Positions 1-6,860 of a stretch of DNA of 20,710 nt are shown one piece after another. The DNA comes from an uncultured cyanobacterium. GTDB lineage: Bacteria > Cyanobacteriota > Cyanobacteriia > PCC-6307 > Cyanobiaceae. The position numbers and the translations under genes are program-made. The stretch's first letter is position 1. Each line of letters begins with the position of its first letter. The DNA is taken from NCBI GenBank assembly GCA_903934745.1, contig CAIZOZ010000225.1, forward strand, positions 1 through 20,710. The letters run 5' to 3'. A model generated the notes under the pieces. That model ran no database searches. It was not told where the DNA came from and worked only from the letters and a program-made list of their open reading frames with translations.

Positions 1-204
1 CAATCCAGCGAACCCCCAGGCTGGCTAGATCAATGGCTGTAGCCTATTCGTGATCATTTCAAGATTTCAAGCAGAAATTACTGTCCCCTGTCCACAGATG
101 CACGATTGGTCCAAACCGTTAAAACCTGCAGTTTTTTCTGGTTACTCAAAGGCCAACAACAGCACATGAAAGCAACTAGACTACAAACAGCTAGATCCAT
201 CAAG

Positions 205-1014
205 ATGACCACGGATCACTTCGAAAGTGTTGCCCAGTACTACGGCGCCTTTCGCCCTAAATATCCTTCGCAACTCTTTGAGATTATTGCTCAGCAATGT
301 GTGGAACACAAGCATGTCTGGGATTGCGCCACCGGCAGTGGCCAGGCGGCCGTGGCCCTGGCCAGCATCTTTGAAACCGTCACCGCCACCGACGCCAGCG
401 AAGCTCAGCTGCAGAACCGTGAACCCCATGATCGGGTGAGCTATCGGGTGGCACCAGCGCAAGCCAGTGGACTGGCAGCGGGAAGCGTGGATGTCATTAC
501 GGTGGCCCAGGCTCTTCACTGGTTTCCCCTCAACGCCTTTTTTGCCGAATGTGAACGTGTGCTGAAGCCAGGTGGAATTCTGGCCGCTTGGACCTATGGA
601 TTATTTGGAACAACCAGCGACGCAATTAATAGCATTGTCCAAACTTACTATCACAAGGTTGTCGGCCCTTATTGGCCGCCAGAACGAGCCCTGGTTGACG
701 ACTGCTACCGATCGATCACACTGCCCTTTGATCCACTCATTCTGCCTGAGCTGATTCAGTCACCTCTGTCAATCGAACAAGATTGGAATTTAACCGAACT
801 CAAAGGATATCTACGGAGTTGGTCCGCCAGTGGCTCATTTGTCAAGGCCCTGGGTCAAGACCCGATCGACTTGATCAGCAACGATCTTGCAGCTGTCTGG
901 GGAAAGCCAACACAACGGCACAAGATCACCTGGCCTCTGACATTGTATATCACCAGAAAACCCTACCCAGGGCCGCTGGACACACCAACCCATGGACTAG
1001 AATCTGATAAGTGA
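205..1014 (+). CDS. Class I SAM-dependent methyltransferase (TMT1/CRG1-like)
   Basis: A 269-aa protein with a Rossmann-type methyltransferase fold. Near the N-terminus is the FxxFRPxYP-like segment (residues 12-21, YYGAFRPKYP) seen in methyltransferases related to trans-aconitate methyltransferase. Motif I is DCATGSGQ at residues 40-47, followed by the acidic post-I strand VTATDAS, then ALHWF and the ERVLKPGG loop typical of class I enzymes. The substrate cannot be told from sequence. The frame stays open upstream to a TTG at 106, with an ATG at 166, but homology-like sequence begins at the ATG at 205, so I chose that start. No good ribosome binding site is visible. The gene is less GC-rich than most of the window and has no obvious functional partner, so recent transfer is possible but unproven. 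The first 204 bases show nothing I can name. Confidence 0.8.
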   Translation: MTTDHFESVAQYYGAFRPKYPSQLFEIIAQQCVEHKHVWDCATGSGQAAVALASIFETVTATDASEAQLQNREPHDRVSYRVAPAQASGLAAGSVDVITVAQALHWFPLNAFFAECERVLKPGGILAAWTYGLFGTTSDAINSIVQTYYHKVVGPYWPPERALVDDCYRSITLPFDPLILPELIQSPLSIEQDWNLTELKGYLRSWSASGSFVKALGQDPIDLISNDLAAVWGKPTQRHKITWPLTLYITRKPYPGPLDTPTHGLESDK

Positions 1015-1081
1015 AGCGTTTTCTTTTGAAAGATTCCGCCTTGACCCTAGGAACATTTGTTTTCATGAGGCTCTACAGTTT

Positions 1082-1609
1082 TTGAAATTTTTAATCTGCT
1101 TGAGCCTGGTGGGTGTAAGCAGCTACGCCATGTTGACTGGATCAACTGCTCATGCCGCTGTTGCCATGAAGCCATTTCTTCCTGCCCATGCAGCCTTTCG
1201 GGCTGCAGAGATGGCTGTGGATAGCTGCCAGCAGCGGGGCTACAGGGTCACGGCCACGGTCGTCAACGCAGAAGGAGCGATCGTTGCCGTACTGCGAGGG
1301 GACGACGCCACTCCGCATACCCTTGAACACAGCTTCAACAAGGCCTATACGATCATCACCCTGGGGCCCATTATGAAGGTCAATTCCACTGTCAAGATCT
1401 ACGAAGTAGCCAAAAAAAGAGTGGGTGTTGGCACCTGGGCCTTTCCAGCGGTACCCATTAAGGGGATCACCCTTAATGCTGGCGGCATTGCCTTCTTGGT
1501 GGACAACAAAATTGTTGGAGGTCTTGGTGTTTCTGGCGCATCAGATGGTGTGATCGATGAGGAGTGTGCCATCAAGGGGCGTGAAGCCGCAGAGCCTTTG
1601 CTGCGCTGA
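1082..1609 (+). CDS. Secreted GlcG/HbpS-family (DUF336) protein
   Basis: A 175-aa protein with a Sec signal peptide: K2, a hydrophobic core at residues 3-20, and an AHA|AV cleavage site after residue 25. The mature part reads as the GlcG/HbpS fold: an N-terminal helix (AAFRAAEMAVDSC), strands around VTATVVNAEGAIVAVLRGD, a FNKAYT helix, the glycine-rich LNAGGIAFLVDNKIVGGLGVSG segment and a final helix from DEECAIKG. HbpS of Streptomyces binds haem outside the cell, but most family members have no known role, so function here is unknown; the location is probably periplasmic or extracellular. The start is a TTG with GAGG at 1067-1070, 11 bases upstream. A six-codon frame (ATG at 1065) ends in a TGA that overlaps this TTG, so coupling is possible. 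It lies 67 bases after the methyltransferase and could be co-transcribed. Confidence 0.78.
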   Translation: MKFLICLSLVGVSSYAMLTGSTAHAAVAMKPFLPAHAAFRAAEMAVDSCQQRGYRVTATVVNAEGAIVAVLRGDDATPHTLEHSFNKAYTIITLGPIMKVNSTVKIYEVAKKRVGVGTWAFPAVPIKGITLNAGGIAFLVDNKIVGGLGVSGASDGVIDEECAIKGREAAEPLLR

Positions 1610-2701
1610 TGGATGTGTTTGAACCAGCCAATCGCTTGTCCGCTGCTACCTGCACTTAGCGCCCGCTGATCAGACGGCCGCAACCACCCCAGGTGCGCGT
1701 GGCACAGACCCACTTCCAAGCGCCAAGTCCGCACGCGTCCCCCTACCAACCAGCAAGACAGCGCTGCCGCCAATGGAGCGAAGAAGCTCAGCCACTTTTC
1801 ACACCGGGTTCGGCGGGCTCACGCGCCGATGGCTCTCGGCCAACAGCTCTGGGGGCCTGGGCCTGAGGCCGTTTCAATCGCCGCTCTGAAGAGGAGCTCT
1901 ACAGCCAGGGAGGGCCCAATGGACCACCACACTGAGACGCCTTACCCGTCAGCATGGAGGCAGACTGCGAGCGTTCATTCTGTTACCCAATCCCTTCTGC
2001 CCGCTGGGCGCCGCCAAGATCGTCAGCCTGCAGGCCACCGTGCTGCTGCTGCTGGGCCTGCTGATTAAGGCCAAGATTCAGATCAAGGCGTTTTCGGCCT
2101 TAGGCCTGGTGCTGCTGCTGCTCCAGACCCTGGTTTTCCTCGCCGCCGGAGGGGCTTTGAGCCTGGCAGGCCTGGCGGCAATCAGCGCTGGACTGCAGCG
2201 GCGGCAGGCGGCCTCGGCTTAAGGCCAGTGCAAACTCTGGCGGTAGCGAACCGCGTCAGCGACCTTGCGCCGAAAGCGGCTGTGCTACTGGCTCGGCAGC
2301 GCCACTGTACGCGCCGGGGTTGATCCGGTGCCCCGGCAGCACGGCGACAGCGCCAGAGGACTAAGGCCGACTCAGATCAACAGCAGATTCAGCCAAAGCT
2401 GCCGACCTGGCAAGGCGCCACCATCCGCAAAGCTGATGCGTTGGTTGTCGCAAGCCCCCCGGCTGCAAGCGCAGCCTCTGGCGACGTCTGCCACGAGCGA
2501 GGCCCGGCAGCCCTTCCAAGCGCTCAGGCCAATGGCCTGCAGCACGGAAAGCCCTGGTGAACGGAACCTGGCCCCAGGGAGGCACCAGCAGCGCCGAACA
2601 CAGACCGGAGCGCTCTGGCTGACATGCCAAACGGTTACCCACCCAAACAAGCCGCAAGGCGCTGTCTTAGGTTTTGTATCGAATCCATTGACTGAGATCG
2701 C
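1610..2701. other. Gene-poor stretch upstream of ocp
   Basis: About 1.1 kb without a convincing complete gene on either strand. Short frames exist, but apart from one hydrophobic frame (see 2040-2222) their translations are rich in Arg, Pro, Ser and Gln and look like out-of-frame GC-rich sequence. No tRNA, rRNA, insertion-sequence ends or CRISPR repeats were seen. The last part, about 2640-2701, must hold or transmit the promoter and leader of ocp, but I could not identify -10/-35 boxes with confidence. The region may be gene decay debris. Confidence 0.5.
2040..2222 (+). CDS. Possible small membrane protein or remnant of a membrane-protein gene
   Basis: A 60-codon frame from a GTG, with two strongly hydrophobic segments (about residues 1-10 and 18-50) and a short Arg/Gln-rich tail. 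The same frame is open back to a TGA at 1887-1889, about 110 codons in all, and the stretch before the GTG also looks protein-like (ILLPNPFCPLGAAKIVSLQA), but it has no ATG and no convincing start. This pattern suits either a truncated gene that lost its 5' end or a real small protein with a rare start. Leucine-rich CTG runs can also arise by chance in GC-rich DNA. I do not recognise a family. Confidence 0.25.
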   Translation: MLLLLGLLIKAKIQIKAFSALGLVLLLLQTLVFLAAGGALSLAGLAAISAGLQRRQAASA

Positions 2702-3658
2702 ATGTTCACCCTTGACAGGGCTACGAAGATTTTCCCCGAGACCCAGTCGGCAGACGTCGTACCGGCTCTGACAGCTCGCTACAACCTGCTCAGCGCTGAA
2801 GATCAGTTGGCGCTGATCTGGTACGCCTACCTCGAAATGGGCAAGACGATCACGATCGCCGCTCCGGGAGCCGCCCGCATGCAGTTCGCCGAGCCGATGC
2901 TCAACCGCATCCGCGGGATGAACTTCGCCGAGCAGAGCCAGGTGATGTGTGATCTGGCCAACCACGCCGACACCGAGTTTGGCCGCTGGTACGCCTCCTG
3001 GTCGGTCAACATCAAACTGGGTTTCTGGTACAAGCTGGGCGAATGGATGGAGCAGGGCCTCGTCGCCCCGATCCCCGCCGGCTACCAGCTCTCGGCCAAC
3101 GCCGCCGCCGTGCTCGAGTCGCTCAAAACGATCGACAAGGGTCAGCAGATCACTGTGCTGCGCAACTTCGTCGTTGACATGGGTTTTGATCCCGGCAAAG
3201 GCGTCGTCGTCGAACGGGTGAACGAGCCCATCGTGCTCCCCACCGCTCCTGAACAGCGCAGCAGTGTTGTGATCGAAGGCGTGGCTAACCCCACGGTGAT
3301 TGAGTATATGAATCTGCTCAATGCCAACGACTTCGACAATCTGATTGAGCTGTTCCTGCCTGACGGTGCCCTGCAACCCCCGTTCCAGAGGCCGATTGTG
3401 GGCCGCGATGCCGTGTTGCGCTTCTTCCGCGAAGACTGCCAGAACCTCCAGCTGTTGCCAGATCGGGGCGTGATCGAACCCTCGGATGGTGGCTTCACCC
3501 AAATCAAGGTGACCGGCAAGGTGCAGACCCCCTGGTTCGGCGCCGGCGTGGGCATGAATGTGGCCTGGCGCTTCCTGCTGGATCCCCAGGGCAAGATCTA
3601 TTTCGTCGCCATTGATCTGCTGGCCTCAGCCGCCGAGCTGCTCAAGTTCGCCCGTTGA
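2702..3658 (+). CDS. ocp: Orange carotenoid protein (OCP), phycobilisome photoprotection
   Basis: A 318-aa full-length OCP, a soluble photoactive protein that binds a ketocarotenoid, is activated by strong blue-green light and quenches phycobilisome excitation as heat. The all-helical N-terminal domain spans about residues 1-160, a linker about 161-190, and the NTF2-like C-terminal domain about 191-318. Residues matching the Synechocystis carotenoid pocket are present: W40, Y43 and W109 in the N-domain; Y202 and W289 (hydrogen bonds to the keto oxygen) and W278 in the C-domain. R154 of the interdomain salt bridge is kept, but its partner is D245 rather than Glu. Signature stretches are ALIWYAYLEMGKT, LQPPFQRPIVG and KVQTPWFG. 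A genuine frp gene two genes downstream supports an FRP-regulated (OCP1-like) type. It is the first gene of a cassette and its stop overlaps the proposed crtW start. Confidence 0.97.
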   Translation: MFTLDRATKIFPETQSADVVPALTARYNLLSAEDQLALIWYAYLEMGKTITIAAPGAARMQFAEPMLNRIRGMNFAEQSQVMCDLANHADTEFGRWYASWSVNIKLGFWYKLGEWMEQGLVAPIPAGYQLSANAAAVLESLKTIDKGQQITVLRNFVVDMGFDPGKGVVVERVNEPIVLPTAPEQRSSVVIEGVANPTVIEYMNLLNANDFDNLIELFLPDGALQPPFQRPIVGRDAVLRFFREDCQNLQLLPDRGVIEPSDGGFTQIKVTGKVQTPWFGAGVGMNVAWRFLLDPQGKIYFVAIDLLASAAELLKFAR

Positions 3659-4464
3659 TCGGTCGCTCCTGCCAGCCAGGTTGCCAACTGACGCCACAGT
3701 CCCCGCTTCGGGGGCTGTGGTTTTCTGTTGGCATCATCGGGGCCTGGGCCGCCAGCCTGGCCGTGCTGCTCCCCCTTGATCGAGCCTCTCTGCCACCGGC
3801 CCTGATCATCCTGGCGGTGCTGGCTCGAACCTTCCTGCAGACAGGCCTGTTCATCGTCGCCCACGACGCCATGCACGGCTCGCTCCTGCCCAGCTCCCAG
3901 CGCTGGAACGATCGACTCGGCCGCCTGGCCTTGGGCCTCTATGCCTGCCTCCCCTGGGAGAGCTGTCGCCACAACCATCAGCGCCACCACCTCGCCCCCG
4001 CCAGCCAGAGCGATCCCGATCATCACGATGGCCACCACCGCAGTGCCGCGGCCTGGTATGTCCGCTTCATGGCGAAGTACCTCAGCCCGGCCCAGATGGC
4101 CGGCCTGCTGGGCCTCTGGCTGATCAGCGCCCTGCTACTCAATGGGCTGACACCGCAGCCCTTGGCCAACCTGCTGCTGTTCTGGATCCTGCCGTTGCTG
4201 CTCAGTTCCATCCAGTTGTTTCTGTTCGGCACCTATCTGCCTCACAGGGAAGGGGCCGCCACAGCTGTCGATCGCCATCACTCCCGCAGCTTGCCCCTGA
4301 CACCGGCTTTGTCCTTGTTGGCCTGCTATCACTTCGGCTACCACTGGGAACACCACGAAGATCCGCAGCTGCCCTGGTTCCAACTGCCCGAACGGCGGCG
4401 GCAGTTCATCACAGATCACATCGTGGATCCCACTGGGCTCGCGCTGCCGAAAACCAGCCGATAG
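3655..4464 (+). CDS. crtW: Beta-carotene ketolase CrtW
   Basis: A membrane di-iron fatty-acid-desaturase-type enzyme of about 269 aa that adds 4-keto groups to beta-carotene, giving echinenone and canthaxanthin, the pigments OCP binds. All histidine boxes are visible: HDAMH at 70-74, the H106/H108/H111-H112 cluster, and YHFGYHWEHH at 225-234 followed by the CrtW hallmark PQLPWFQLP. Several transmembrane segments lie at about 22-42, 48-68 and 135-195. No ATG precedes the conserved N-terminal helix (GLWFSVGIIGAW). The best start is a TTG at 3655 that overlaps the ocp stop (TTGA), implying translational coupling; the exact start is uncertain. The first 25 codons contain a strong hairpin described separately. 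frp follows after 15 bases. Confidence 0.92.
   Translation: MIGRSCQPGCQLTPQSPLRGLWFSVGIIGAWAASLAVLLPLDRASLPPALIILAVLARTFLQTGLFIVAHDAMHGSLLPSSQRWNDRLGRLALGLYACLPWESCRHNHQRHHLAPASQSDPDHHDGHHRSAAAWYVRFMAKYLSPAQMAGLLGLWLISALLLNGLTPQPLANLLLFWILPLLLSSIQLFLFGTYLPHREGAATAVDRHHSRSLPLTPALSLLACYHFGYHWEHHEDPQLPWFQLPERRRQFITDHIVDPTGLALPKTSR
3694..3724 (+). terminator. Intrinsic-terminator-like hairpin between ocp and the body of crtW
   Basis: CCACAG (3694-3699) pairs with CTGTGG (3715-3720), and CCCC (3701-3704) with GGGG (3710-3713), with one T-G wobble between them, giving an 11-bp GC-rich stem around a short GCTTC loop. TTTT follows at 3721-3724. It begins 36 bases after the ocp stop, where a terminator for a highly expressed gene would be expected, yet lies within the crtW reading frame (about codons 14-24). 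It could end most ocp transcripts and let only some read through to crtW and frp. Confidence 0.75.
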
Positions 4465-4479
4465 CGTCTCTGTAAAAAC

Positions 4480-4815
4480 ATGGGGCCGATGGAAACCGAG
4501 GTGGCCGGCTGGACAACACAAGAGCAGGGCCTGGCTCAAGCCGTTTTTGATCGTGCCATGGCCCGGGAGGTGGAATCGCTGATCGGTGATCTGCGTGGCA
4601 AGGTGGCCAAGCTCACGGGTTCAGAAGAGGTCTGGCAGTTGCATGATTTCCTCAGCATCCGACGCCACGAAATCGAAGGACGGTTCGATTTCCGCTTAAC
4701 CGGCTTGCTGTTCGTTTTTGCCAGCTTCCTCAAAGATGGGCTGGTGAGCATCGAAGAGCTGGAGGGCCTCTCCCCCGACAAGTTGGCCAAGATCAGCGCG
4801 ATGGCGAGGATGTGA
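4480..4815 (+). CDS. frp: Fluorescence recovery protein (FRP), OCP deactivator
   Basis: A 111-aa helical protein that binds active red OCP, speeds its return to the orange form and detaches it from the phycobilisome. The family core is clear: WQLHDFLSIRRHEIEG at residues 52-67, then LLFVFASFLKDGLV and a final helix ending KISAMARM. W52, H55, D56 and R62 match the Synechocystis FRP residues W50, H53, D54 and R60, which map to its OCP-interacting surface or dimer. Two starts are possible, ATG at 4480 or ATG at 4489 (108 aa); the second gives an N-terminus closer to the Synechocystis protein and has GGGG just upstream. Spacing after crtW is 15 bases, so it is probably the third gene of the operon. 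Confidence 0.95.
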   Translation: MGPMETEVAGWTTQEQGLAQAVFDRAMAREVESLIGDLRGKVAKLTGSEEVWQLHDFLSIRRHEIEGRFDFRLTGLLFVFASFLKDGLVSIEELEGLSPDKLAKISAMARM

Positions 4816-4828
4816 GCGGCGCTGAACT

Positions 4829-4842
4829 GGCTGGTTCCAGCC
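4829..4842 (+). terminator. Short hairpin after frp, weak terminator candidate
   Basis: GGCTG (4829-4833) pairs with CAGCC (4838-4842) around a GTTC loop, 13 bases after the frp stop. There is no T-run behind it, only CTCCTTGTC, so it is at best a weak or factor-assisted terminator. The rest of 4843-5083 holds no gene I can support; its last 80 bases are AT-rich and are a plausible promoter region for the next gene. Confidence 0.3.
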
Positions 4843-5083
4843 TCCTTGTCGCCAGACGTCCCGACCTGCAGGCAGCCGCGACAAGCCAGCGGCGCCCGGT
4901 CTTGCGGCCGTGGACGCAGCAACCCAGCCCGATCGATCCCAACATCAGCCCAACGAACAGCTCCACAGCCAGCATCAACTGAACATTGCGAATCAAACCG
5001 AGTTCAGACTGAAACAAGATTCCCATATTCAATCCGCTAAATCTTCCACCAATATACGCTAAATACCTACCAGCAAGAACAAA

Positions 5084-6694
5084 GTGACCACCAAAACCAA
5101 TCCCTCGAGCAAGAATCTATTCCGGGGTCTTTATGGCTTCGGCGACAGCCTCAGCTCCTATGGCGACTATGGATCCTATATCCAGAAGACAGTCCAGGCT
5201 CCCACCGCCGCGCCTGCCTGGAGTGGTGTCACCTTCAGCAATGCCAACTTCGGTTGCCAGCTGGGCCTGCGCAACCTCCTGGGAATCGCCACCGATTCAG
5301 AGACATCACCGGACGACCTGGACATCCCTGCGTTCTATTACGCCCTGGCCAATCCGTATGTGGCCACCCCGGGCATCGGCACGCCGGCTGGTCCCTCCTA
5401 CGCCATCGGTGGCGCCACCAGCGCCACCGGCTCCCTCTACGACGTGATCACCGTGCCGGGTGGCGAGGAGTTGCTTTCCACGGCCTATCCGAAGCTGGCC
5501 CAAACAGGCGTTCAGAACCAGATCCTCACGGCTCTGCGGCAAGGCGTACGGCCAGCCTCCAACGAACTCACCATGATCCAGGGGGGCTCCAACGACCTCC
5601 TGATCGCATCCATCGCCGCGAACCCAGACATTGAAGGTGTTCTGGATCAGGTGATGATCAACATGCGCAACAACCTCACCGTCCAACTACGTGCCGGTGG
5701 CAGTCGCCAGCTGCTGACCTTTGCCCTGGCCGACTTCCGCGGCGTGGTGGATGGCGTTGCCTACCAGATGCCCTTTCTCAGCGGCCTCCTCCTGCAAGCC
5801 AAGCAACCGGATGCACCGGAATGGGTGACGAGCTGGGCAAGCTTCGTGAAGGCTGATGGCCTGGAGCAATTCCAAGCCGACTACGCCGCGATGGTGCAGG
5901 AACTGAACGCAGAGTTCCCCTACGCAGCGCTGACCTACTTCTCTCCAGAATTTGGAGACAATTGGCAGTCTTACGGATCAAAGCTTGGCAACTTCGCCAG
6001 CTATGACATTAGCAACACATTCAGCTTTGCCCAGTCAACGAACGAACAGCTAACAGAAGATCAAACCGATAACTTCCTGTATTTCGACACGATTCATAAC
6101 ACCCAAAGTGGCCAGGAAATGACCGCCCAGGCGATGTTCCTCACCCTGGAGGCCAATCGGAACGCCATTAAAGCCGCCACCCTGGTGGATCAGAAGATCG
6201 GCAGCCGGCGCAACGACCGACTGGTGGCAACCAGGCGGAACAGTGAGCTGGTGGGACAGGCAGGCCAGGACCTACTCATCGGCCGTCAGGGCAACGACGC
6301 CCTCTCGGGCGGCCGGGGCGGCGACGTTCTCACCGCTGCAGACGGCAAGGACTGGCTCCAGGGGGGCGAAGGATCAGATCGGATGACCGGTGGCAAAGGC
6401 GCCGATTTCTTCGCCTGGGAGGCCAGGGACGTCAAGAGGTCCTGGAAGGACACGATCACGGATTTCCAGGGAAACAAGGGCGATCGGCTTGGAATCACCG
6501 CCATACTCGATGGCGACAATCCCTTCGATAACCCGGGCTGGGATTACATCGGCAAGCATGCATTCACAGGCTCAGCCGCAGAACTCCGCTTCTTCGGTGG
6601 TCTCCTCCAGGGCGACGTGGATGGGGATCGCCAGGCCGACCTCAACATCTGGCTGCCGCACGTGACGGTGTTCAACCAGGCCTGGATCAGCTGA
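5084..6694 (+). CDS. RTX-repeat GDSL/SGNH-family esterase or lipase, probably secreted
   Basis: A 536-aa two-part protein. The N-terminal hydrolase has the GDSL block GFGDSLSSYGDY with nucleophile S22, the block III signature GGSND (N170), and the block V pair D335-x-x-H338 (FDTIHN), so the catalytic set looks complete. From about residue 391 to 443 follow six Gly/Asp-rich nonapeptides (GRQGNDALS, GGRGGDVLT, GGEGSDRMT and others) that bind calcium in RTX proteins. The last 90 residues (DTITDFQGNKGD to DVDGDRQADLNIWL) resemble serralysin-type C-termini that carry a type I secretion signal. There is no N-terminal signal peptide, as expected for this route. The start is a GTG with only a weak purine-rich stretch before it. 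No ABC/HlyD transporter genes are adjacent. The substrate is unknown; ester or phospholipid hydrolysis outside the cell is the likely activity. Confidence 0.85.
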   Translation: MTTKTNPSSKNLFRGLYGFGDSLSSYGDYGSYIQKTVQAPTAAPAWSGVTFSNANFGCQLGLRNLLGIATDSETSPDDLDIPAFYYALANPYVATPGIGTPAGPSYAIGGATSATGSLYDVITVPGGEELLSTAYPKLAQTGVQNQILTALRQGVRPASNELTMIQGGSNDLLIASIAANPDIEGVLDQVMINMRNNLTVQLRAGGSRQLLTFALADFRGVVDGVAYQMPFLSGLLLQAKQPDAPEWVTSWASFVKADGLEQFQADYAAMVQELNAEFPYAALTYFSPEFGDNWQSYGSKLGNFASYDISNTFSFAQSTNEQLTEDQTDNFLYFDTIHNTQSGQEMTAQAMFLTLEANRNAIKAATLVDQKIGSRRNDRLVATRRNSELVGQAGQDLLIGRQGNDALSGGRGGDVLTAADGKDWLQGGEGSDRMTGGKGADFFAWEARDVKRSWKDTITDFQGNKGDRLGITAILDGDNPFDNPGWDYIGKHAFTGSAAELRFFGGLLQGDVDGDRQADLNIWLPHVTVFNQAWIS

Positions 6695-6775
6695 ACGCTC
6701 ACAGCCAGCCCCAGCCCAGGGATCGGCGTGCCCCACGCCTGTCGCCATCGCCTGCCGTTTGAAATCACAACCAGC

Positions 6776-6842
6776 AACCTGAAGGCGGGACCCAGCAAGT
6801 CTTGCGCTGGCGCGCCGCTGGTGGCGCTTGCTGGTTCAGGTT
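6776..6842. terminator. Long interrupted inverted repeat between convergent genes
   Basis: AACCTGAA (6776-6783) pairs with TTCAGGTT (6835-6842), and CCAGCAAG (6792-6799) with CTTGCTGG (6827-6834), with an 8-base bulge on the left arm; GCGC-rich sequence fills the loop. It lies between the esterase stop (6694) and the minus-strand miaE stop (6861), where a bidirectional terminator is expected. T-runs are absent on both sides. A smaller hairpin, GGCGTG/CACGCC with a 3-base loop, is at 6725-6739. Confidence 0.45.
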
Positions 6843-6860
6843 GATCGCATCCGTCTGAGC

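Noticed and set aside
2265..2771. 168-codon plus-strand frame overlapping the start of ocp
   Set aside because: Arg/Pro/Gln/Ser-rich translation without motif, running out of frame into ocp.
2372..3502. 376-codon minus-strand frame opposite ocp
   Set aside because: It lies antisense to a certain OCP gene, and its translation has no recognisable motif and unlikely His/Glu-rich composition.
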